A DNA stretch of 64,000 bases from Antennarius striatus. Its lineage: Eukaryota > Chordata > Actinopteri > Lophiiformes > Antennariidae. The stretch is from NCBI RefSeq assembly GCF_040054535.1, contig NC_090796.1:17183501-17247500 (forward strand), written 5' to 3'. Of this stretch, positions 54,691-64,000 are shown piece by piece (within the stretch, counting starts at the first letter, position 1; the number at the start of each line of letters is the position of its first letter). Position numbers and translations under genes: made by a program. Below the pieces are notes generated by a model. It made no database searches. It worked only from the letters and a program-made list of their open reading frames with translations, and was not told where the DNA came from.

Positions 54691-57600
54691 GACTGGGGAT
54701 TTGGTTGATTACCTGAGTCTACTTAAACTACTACTGTAGGTTCACAAAGGAGTTAGAAACAGTGGATTAAAATACAAATAAATTTTTAAGGAGTTTCTAA
54801 ACCACAATTCCTTTATCGAATGAATTCCAATGAAAACAGTCAGAATAGAACTACTTCCTGTTCTTGTGGGGGCCTGGACCTTCCTCCAGGACTCCAAGGA
54901 GTCTCAAACACACACCTGGAACTCTTTATGACACAACTAGAGCAGAGGGAGTCATGTGACCTGAATATACAGACCATAATGCAGACAAACACAGAGCTGT
55001 GTGGTTCTGTTTAAAGATACAGGATAAAACCACATGTACGTCAAAATCTGTTAGCTATCAGCTGTTTTCAATCACAAATCAAAGCAGATCAGTTTAAATA
55101 GATCAATACAGCAGATCATAGTGTTTCCGACTGCTGTCTCTAATGATCCAGCATCTGAAGTTCTGTCTGGAGGCCCGTCAGCTGCTGAAACCCCCCATTC
55201 AGATCCAGACACACCACTGATCCAGAGGCCCCAGAAGGTCCAGTTTGGTTTCATGGCTCCACAGAACATCAACCCAAACCTTCTGGATCTGATCCGGATG
55301 GTTCCGAGCTGCTGGATCCTCTTTTCTGGATCAGCGGTCTTGGCTTTGGGTCCTGGAGCCCTGATGTTGATGAAAACCGGAGCAGAAAAACCTGGAAGGA
55401 GGCCCGTTTTTTGTGGGACAGTTACATCACCCGACTTTGTCTTTGTTTGTTGTTATAATAGGAGATGAATGCACAGCAATTAGATATTTGTCAGGTCGTA
55501 TTGTCGCGCCGCCGCCGCTCACGATCTCGACGAGGATTATTGCCCCGAAGTGGGGGGGGGGGGCGTCACAGAGATGACAGCCTCTTCATGTCGAACAAGT
55601 CAAGCTGATTCAGTGAATATTGAAGAGTTCCCCGCCACATGTTCCCCGGCATGTTAAGGGAGCTGCGCTAACCTTGTTTTGATTTGCATCTCCTTAGCAA
55701 TTAAGATAATATGTCGTAATTACAATTTTAATGTACCGCTGCGAGATTTTTTGATAATTATACAGAATTCTCCGCAGTGATTTCCTCCCGCTTGTCTCCA
55801 CAGATGAATTCACGGCTGATTAGATCGCAGCGCTAATCAGATTTCACTTACATCGTACGATACCCCCCCACACATGTTTCTGTCAGGCCCGGTTAGCCAC
55901 AACACGCATGTCGGAGAGGCGGCTCTACATGTCGTGCTTTCATAGGTTCTGGATCGGGCTGAGGTGGACCTTCTGTCTGCAGACACATCCTCCGTAATTA
56001 AAGACGGCTTCGTTAAAACACAGTGTCTGGAATGGCTGCCGCCGTCTGTTCGTCACATCGTCACCATTAAAACCGTTTGCTCTGCTTGTTAGGAGGTAAT
56101 TGAGATTTCAGAAACATCCAGAGGCTAAACGCGTCAGGCTTTTATTTTAGTTAATTTGATTGCGCTAGACGCCATGCTTAAAGTTTAAAATTAACATTTT
56201 TGATTTCAGCTGCTAATAGATGATTAATTAACCTGGTTATTGATTGTTAAATAACATTACGCTAATGCAATGCTAATATTAGCATCGAAGATGTATGCTT
56301 GAATTGTCGCGACACCGCCCCCCGACTGTTTCCAGCGGTATTGCGCCGCTCCAACCTGATGCGTTCCGTTTTCACATTCATCCACATCTCCCACAATGCA
56401 CCAGGAGGATCATTTCTCAGGATGCATATTTCATCAGCCCAACTTCAGCTGAACTCTCTGCTTGTTTTTTCTGACTGCTTGTTTCCTGGCTGCTTGTTTT
56501 TATTCTGCATAAGACAGCCGCCGATATTCCCCTTCGCCTCCTCACTACAGCAGCACCAACCAGTCAATATTGGCAGGAGAATATTCTCCTGCCCCCCCCC
56601 TAGGGTTGCCACGGTGTCAATACTGAAGGGTGAACGAACACATATCTGCAAAAGTAAAACTAAACCTGAGACGGCTTTGTGGTGCGAAAATTGGCCCCCA
56701 CAAAGGAATTAATGACGGATCCTTGCAGCATAATTGTCTAATTATGGCGGGCAGATGGGGCAGCGCTCTAACTAGGACACGTTGTGCTACCTCTCCAGAC
56801 TCTCCACAACAAAAGGCAAACCAGTGTGACAGCCTCTTCAGCAGTGAGTGGGAGGGAGACGGAAAGAAAGAAAATGGAGAGAAGAGGAGGATGAGGCGCG
56901 GGGGGGGGGCGCGGGTCTGTTTCAGAGCCATTCCTCCACTCGATATGTTACCACAGAAACAAATGTATGGTGTAAACACTGTGTGGATCACAGCTCCTGG
57001 GGGGTGAATCACTGCGGTGTAATGAGGTTGGTTTACACGCTGCTTCTCAGCCCCCCCCCCCCCCACACACACACACCCAGACCGACTCAATACGTAAAGC
57101 CTCTAATTAAAGACGATCGACCACTCGATAATTGATCGCATCGGTCGCCTCGGCGTACGCTGCTGTCACCGCCAGCCTTCACACCTCTGTTTATCGGAGC
57201 TGTCTGCCTGCTTTTGTCTCCTGGGGGGGCAGGGGGGGTGGGCGTTAGCAGAGGAGGAGGAGGGGAGGAAACCAAGGTAAACATGTAAAGAAATTAAATC
57301 TTGGCTGTTAAAAAGCTGCTGTTGGAGGAGCGGTGGGATGGCAGCGCGTCGGCTCGGGGTCCTGGGGGTCGTTCAGGTGCTTCAGCTCTACCAGTCGACT
57401 TCCTGCAACAACAAATCATTAAAGGAGCATTAAGGAAGCTATCGACCCCCATCTACAGCCAATGGGAATTAAAACAAACACCAGACCCTATGGCTGTACA
57501 GTTAAGCATTTATTATATACATGTAGGAATACAAACCTCACACTGGTGAGGAAATGTGTAGAATTCCATCAGATTTCCTGGGAATCTGTCTGTTTTCTTT

Positions 57601-59309
57601 GCATTTTGAACCAAAAAAACCATCAAATCAACCAAACAACTCACCGACCGAATAGCGTCTCATGAACCAGTCAGACTTCGTCTTAGACATGTGACCGAGT
57701 ACTCCTTGAGTTCACTCCTAATTGTCCTCCTGCCGGCGTCCCGTCTGCAGGAGGTTAGCTGCTGGAGAAACTCTAATCCGGTCTGTTAGAAGCAGCATCC
57801 ATCGCTCCTCTTGATTATTTTCGTCCTGCCGGCGTTCGGCGTCTCAAACCGGCGTTTGTTTTGGTCGTCTGAAGTGTTTTTGTGGAGAACAGAATTCATT
57901 TGTTTGATGAACTGTGACTGAGGCGTTAAAGCGCTGCAGCGTTGGGGTGTCATCATGGATTTCCTGTGTTTTTCACACTCAATGGGCCTAAATAGTAAAA
58001 GATAACATTATTGTTAAAGAGTAAATATTGAACCCATTCATCATAAAGTCTTCTCCGTCGTCGTTCGCTCTTCTTCTTTTGCTCTTGCGTCCGTTTCTTT
58101 TGCTATCGACATGTTCGATTCGACGCCGCGTGTCGAATCAGGAAGTGACAGAACTTCCTCCAGGAGGACCTCTGACTGATGGATCTCCTCTGAGCCCCCA
58201 CCCCCCCGCGGCACGGGGCCATCGCTGCATTTCAAACATTGATTTATGGGAAGTAAATACATCATCAAGGCGCGGACCGCGGATTGACGGCGAGGACGCA
58301 GATGCTGGGGGAACATAACGCACCACGGCGTGTATTTGTGGTAAGTGGGACTGGGGAGTAAATACCCAGAGTGCACCTGCAGAGCAGACACAGCAGGTTA
58401 TTACAGGCCGACGTGAGCAGGTGTGGCGCGGCGAGGAAGAGCTCGTCTGTCTGGGGGGGTAATTTCTTCTGTGTGCCTGTGTTTGCAGTCGCTGCAGACA
58501 CAACACGACCCACACGACTCGATTGAAGAGTTAAACGTTGGCTCTGTCTGAAGGACGGGTCGCTTTGGAAGCGTGAAACCGTTCCTCATTTCATCTTGAC
58601 GACTCACCTTCGTCACAGACCCGTGCGTTTCGGAGCGACCTGACCTCCTCTCATTCATAATTACAGGATTCCTGCGCCTGATGTTTCTGCTCAGACTGAT
58701 CCGATCAGGCTGTCGCGTCGACGTTGGCACCGACCCTCGTGGCATCGCACCAAAGCCAAACATATTATTACAAAGTGGGTGTAACTTCCTTATGCCACTC
58801 ACAAAGTGCTGCTTTGGCATCCATGAAGACCTGCGGCTGGCAGCTGCTCCCGATTCCTCCGGCAACCTTTTCAAGAAGCTCGTCGGGGTTTTCCCGTCAT
58901 TAACAGTTTTATATAAGAGACGACTGCCTTCTACTTCTTTACATACTTATGATAGATGAAGAAAAAGAATTCCCCTGATAGGAGACGATGTTTGTTTAAA
59001 TGGTGAAATGAACGCCACCCTGAAAGCCTGTTAATTATTTAAACAAGACAACACTCGCTCCACCAGGGCCACAAATTACCCCCCCCTCCCTTAGAATATT
59101 ACTATTATCACACACGGCTTTAATAATGCAGGTTAAGTGTGTTATTAAACGTGTTTTTTCACCTTTTATCTGCACCTGGATCAGCAGCACAGAGAAGATC
59201 TCCTGTCCCGAGTTTTAAAGGATTTCACTCATCAACAAATCTAAAGATCAAATCTAACAGTGGATTGATCCCGCTGCCCGTGGTAGTCCGCGATTGATTC
59301 CGGCTGCAA

Positions 59310-59310
<1 letters not shown>

Positions 59311-59376
<66 letters not shown>
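59311..59376. repeat. (TG)n microsatellite
   Basis: About 33 TG units in adk intron 4. Confidence 0.95.
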
Positions 59377-59377
<1 letters not shown>

Positions 59378-62300
59378 ATCCTGTGCAGGGTTTATCAAAC
59401 CACGGCAGATGAGTCTAAAAAAGGTGAACATCATAGTAGTTTGTAGGTTCAAACTGTCACCGTGCGAGTGGGCGGAGCCTCGTGATGTCACAAACACGCA
59501 TTGATGAACGTCCTGAAAGGACGGCCCGTTTGACCCATGATGATGCTGCTGCCATCATCCTGGACCGACCCTCATCTGTCACCACGTTCTCCATTATAGA
59601 AAGAAAATACATGAAAAAAATCTAAATTAAATTGACGTCATTTCACTCCACTTGACGTCTGTCCACCACAAATACTGGAATAATAAAATAGTGAACCATT
59701 AAAAGTACGTAACACCATGTTACTGTACAATAAATCAGGATGAAACGTAACATATTGTTAGCCGTAGCAACCCCCGTGACCCACAATGAGGAGGAAGCAG
59801 CTGAAGACGAGCCGCAGACGTTCCTGTTCTATATTTAAAAATAAAATGTATTTGTCATCTTAGAACAGATTCATATTAACTAAACATTAATAAAACACAT
59901 TATTGAATACGGTTCAGTTCAGAACTGGGAATGGTTACGGTTGAGTCTGGAGACGAGTTTGGCGTCTCTTGGAACAGAGAAGCGACGTAAACCCGGGTTC
60001 AGCTCAACTCTGAACCTGAAAACGGGTTCCTCCTAGAACGCTAATAGTTCATCTGAGTGAATGGGTTTCAATCTGATCTGAGGTCAGCTGTCAGCTGTGT
60101 TTTCTGTGATGTGTGTGTTGAACTCTGCATGCTTCTGCTCTCATTGCGTTTCGTTTTGAGGGTACAACCCACCCCCGGTTCTGCTCTCATCCTGACCTCG
60201 GTTCCTTTCTGTCGGCTGCGACCCCTGCAGCCATGCTGGGTCGTCCCGGAAACGGTGTGGTTCTAACTCTCTGGATCCCCGGGGGCAGGAAGGGGCAGGT
60301 ACGGCGCTAAAAGCAGTCGGAAAAGCTTCTCCAGCCAAACGCGGCCCCTCCAAACTGCATCCAGAACCTGTTCCCGGCGCTCCGCTCGGGGGTTAGGGTT
60401 CCACCGGGGTTAACAAGTCTGTTTACAGTCAAACGTACTGCAGGACTCGGGTTCTGCTGCTCTGCTGTGTACACGCGGGTCATGAACGCGGCTCACACGG
60501 CGATATGTGGCCGTTCCAGTAAACGGCTGTAGGACGGAGTTATGGGCCTTGGCTCGCGCTCCGTTCCTAAAGATTATTATGAGGCTGTGATTTCAAGGAG
60601 AAAATAGACTGAATGAGATCAAGTTGGTTCTTCTGGCAGCAGCAGAGGCTTGTTGGCATCCAGAACAATATCTAAATAGAAATCACATTTTTCACTCCAG
60701 TTGGATTTAACTGGAGTGCATTGTCCTCCTTTTTTGGCTCCCAAACTTCGCTGTCTAGAAATGTGAAAGTTGCAGCCGCAGAGTTTTGGGTGTATTAACA
60801 TTATTGGCACGCCGGGTGTTATATCTGGCAGGGAGAATCCGTTTGAAAAATCCTGTATATGTAAAAAGCATCTGTCACAGACCTCCGTTCCTTCTCTTAA
60901 CCTGCAAATAGGTCAGAAACACCACCACCCCCCCCTCCTCGCTGTAAAAAACACACACGTCCAAATCATTAGTGTGGAATCCTGCAGCATTAATGGTAAC
61001 CAGGCAGAGTCGGATGACATTGTTATTGCAGCCGTTCCCTGGAAAGTGAGGGGAGACGAAAATTTATATTTGATTTATTGCAGAGGGTTTTGGATTTATG
61101 CTCCAGCTCTCCGTAGGAAAGTAAAGCGATCTTTTGCACGGCTTCTCACCAGAGAGGCCCCTGCAAGCATCTGGCGCTGGAAACATCCTCCTTTCCTTTT
61201 GAGTTTCTCTCTCAAACCACCAAGAATCTCCACCTGTAGGGGATATACCATTACTATGTGTGTTGGATTCGACTCAAGTGTGAGCCTTGAGAAATTAACA
61301 GGCGAGCAAAAAGAAGCTGGGGAAACGTTGGAGCAACAGGTTGGCTGGTGGTGATGGAGAAGTTTCATTATTTACCTGCTTTATTTGTGCGCTAAGCGGC
61401 GTCTGATTGCTCTGACGCCGATGTAAAGATCTTTACTGGGGTGTTGTTATTTATCAGTTCTTTTGCAGCATCCTCGAATCGTTCGTATCTTCCGCGTTAT
61501 TATTATCTGCTTGAAGTGATGATGCCCAAACCGTTCTTTATGGTCGGGTAATAACGGCCTTATTTTTCACGGGGACGTGCGGCGTTATTTATCACGGCTG
61601 GTGTTCGCGGGGATTAATGACGCGTCAGTGTGTCGCTAGTCGTATGGAAATCTGGAAGGTTATCAGGGCAATAAATCCCGCCGTTGTTTTGTCACGACGC
61701 TCTGCAGCCGCCAGAAGAAGAACAATAACACGATGATCAGCTGGAATTCCTCCACGCCAAGTCCAAAAATCTTCTCTTTGTTATTATGATGTGGAGGTGT
61801 AGATATGGAGCGCCCCCCCCCCCACCTCCAGGAGACCAACGGCGTTTTAACGGTTTTGTCGATCCGCTCGTGTCGCGTCCATAAACTGAAAATTCAATTA
61901 GGTGTGCAGCGGCGGTATTCCTTTCATCATGTCTTCTATTCTGTTTAATTTATCAAATCAATTGGCTGTTTAACTCGCCTGGGGGGGGGGGGGGGGGGGC
62001 ATCCATGCATCTAGAGAGGGAGATCTAGTCTATTAGTCCGACGACGGGGCCTCGGCTGCAGCCGCTGTCTGACGGAACGGCGTCCTCCTCAAGGTCGGGC
62101 CGCCGCTAGCACATATTTTCTGCTTACCTGTGCAGCAGCCGGTCACATGATCCGCTCGCACGCCGCCTCTGCAGCGAGTCGGTAGGAACAGACGCTCGGA
62201 CGCTAACAGGAAGAGAAACGAGAAACGGCGGCGGGAGGAACATGATGAGGTGGACGTGAGGAACGTGGTTCGATACTCCCGATGCCTCGGAGGAGATGGG

Positions 62301-62932
62301 TGTGGATGTGTTAGCGTGCAGACGCTGGGGTCAGAGGTCAACGGATGGATGGTTAGTCGTCTGGTTTGCTCTGTGCTGATGACTCATTTCTCTACGACTG
62401 AAATGGAGAAAAGTGAAAGTAAATAAATAAAATAGGACATAAAACGACTGAAGTGGCGTCCGGCCGCTACGCTAACAGCGCTAGCCGCTCTTTAGTCTCC
62501 GTCCTCGTTTGGATGCTGTGACAAACTTTAGTCCCGACTCATCCCAGCCTCTTCCTGCCAGCGGCTCACGTTCTGAGGTGATTTTCCACGCTGTCACGTC
62601 ACGTTTAGCCCGTGTGACCCGCGCTAAGCCCTGCGCTGAGGCTGTCAGGCGCCGTCTGTCGGAGGGGGAAAAAGAAAAGGCTCCGGATCACCTGGGTTGT
62701 CACCGAATCTCCGCGGGACGCCGCCACCTCCTCCAGATCAAAGCGGCGGGTAAATCCGTCCTGGTGCAGATGGGGGGGAGCGGACGGAACCGCTTCACCT
62801 GTCTGACAGCTGCACCCCCCTCCCCCCTCCAGCTGCAGTCCCTGGACCACAGATAGGATTAGAGGCTTGAGCTGCAAAGGTCTCTCATCATCTGAACCTC
62901 ATGGAGCCACAACCCTACATTTAATAACATCT

Positions 62933-62935
<3 letters not shown>

Positions 62936-62995
<60 letters not shown>
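62936..62995. repeat. (CA)n microsatellite
   Basis: About 30 CA units in adk intron 4. Confidence 0.95.
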
Positions 62996-62997
<2 letters not shown>

Positions 62998-64000
62998 GTG
63001 GGACTCCCAGCCCATGAATGTGGTGTGAAGGCATTCCGTCTCAGGTGTTGTCACGGCGATGGAGGCGGGCTCCGTCCCTCCTTCCTGGTCCATTTGTCTC
63101 CCACATGCTAATCCCAATGCTAATCCCAATCCACCTCCGGATCCAGACCGGGATGCTCTGTTTACCGCCTGGCAGACAGGTAAACAACAACAACAACAGG
63201 AGCTCGCCGCGGCGCTAACAGAGGCGTGGAGGTGCGACGGCGCTCTGTGAAGCTAACCTGCTACATCTCACCTCGTCTGCGTCGCCGCCAGCTGATTAAA
63301 ATGTCACACGGCGCGGCGTGTGCAGGTCACGTGATCACCGAAGACTCTGAAGAGGAAGCCAGCCACGAAAAACAAATCATCAAAACTCACCAGTCCTCCG
63401 TTAATTATGTAATCGTGTCGTGGCGTCGAGCTCATTTGCATAACAGTAGTTGATGATGATAAAAATTTGATTTGCTTTTTGCTCAATATTTACATGCAAA
63501 GTAAGTCATTAATGAGGAAACGTGTTGAACTACATGTTAACTCAAACACACGCAATTACACATCAAAGCATTCAGTCTGCAGCGTGATTAAAGTCACTCA
63601 TGATCAAACACGGCATCAGATAACGTGTTTGAGGCGTTTCAGCCACATGAGGTCACGTGACACGAGCATGTGACCTCATCACCTTCAAAAACATCAGATC
63701 TGATTTGACCTCGTGTTGTTCAGATGTACAGCTGTCTGGAGCTGCCAGGCTAAACGTCGTAGCGTACGCTCACCGTCCTGTGATGTCATCAAGGTGGGGG
63801 CGGGGACCAGGAAGTGATCACAGTGCAAAAGGATTCGGGTATTTGAAGCTGATATTGAGGCTACGCTCCCCCCTGCCGCCGCCGCCCCCGATCGGCCCCC
63901 GCAGGGAAGAGAAAAAAAAAAAGAAAGCAACCACAGCGACAAAAACAGATGCAACCGCGGCGCCCTCGCACCCCAGCACGGCTAACTGTGCATGAAATTG

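Larger units (their letters stand above)
45934..64000 (+). other. adk: adk intron 4 (continues past the window)
   Basis: More than 18 kb without a recognisable exon. Contents: CA/TG arrays at 46490, 59311 and 62936, a T26 run at 49209-49235, a LINE-like 3' end at 51850-52040, a degenerate telomere-like array at 54243-54690, G/C homopolymers, and several AT-rich blocks with TAATTA-type homeodomain cores that may be conserved enhancers (52440-52620, 55640-55860, 56690-56760, 61400-61700). An unexplained 194-codon open frame lies at 60770-61354. Confidence 0.6.

Noticed and set aside
45934-64000. Further adk exons
   Set aside because: I looked for the expected next segment (FFGCIG / GTCAACITG-type motifs) in the translated frames and did not find it; a short or divergent exon could still be missed by eye.

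Overview
The window is vertebrate nuclear DNA, most likely from a ray-finned (percomorph-type) fish. The basis is conserved vertebrate genes split by GT/AG introns, many introns of only 67-125 bp in one gene, abundant CA/TG and poly-G/poly-C tracts, and fish-type retroelement tails ending in (AAGAT)n or (CAAT)n. No bacterial, phage, CRISPR or operon-like content was seen. All protein names rest on recognising translated exons against remembered family sequences; no search was run.

Layout. 41-562 (+): the last two exons of a gene I do not recognise. 2127-3254 (+): dcakd, a complete four-exon dephospho-CoA kinase domain protein (229 aa). 8941-11854 (-): a two-exon C1q-like secreted synaptic organiser, best matched to c1ql1, whose single intron carries a telomere-like array right at the 3' splice site. 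15043-30022 (+): vinculin (vcl), all 21 coding exons, giving exactly 1066 codons before the stop, with a 3' UTR to about 31.1 kb. 34094-45933 (+): the first four coding exons of adenosine kinase (adk); the rest lies beyond the window. A splice-phase-compatible alternative first exon lies at 31542-31591. From 34.9 kb onward nearly everything is adk intron sequence holding a 5'-truncated LINE, microsatellites, a degenerate telomere-like minisatellite and several candidate conserved regulatory blocks.

The genes do not form one pathway. dcakd belongs to CoA synthesis, c1ql1 to cell-cell signalling in brain, vcl to focal adhesions and cadherin junctions, adk to purine salvage. In mammals C1QL1-DCAKD are neighbours on one chromosome and VCL-ADK on another, so this window joins two blocks; AP3M1, which sits between VCL and ADK in human, is not found here.

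The most interesting items are the telomere-like array that supplies the branch-site and pyrimidine context of the c1ql1 acceptor, a hAT-like element whose end abuts the acceptor of vcl exon 9, the possible alternative adk first exon, and the absence of room for a metavinculin exon. I did not find a clearly new biological system.
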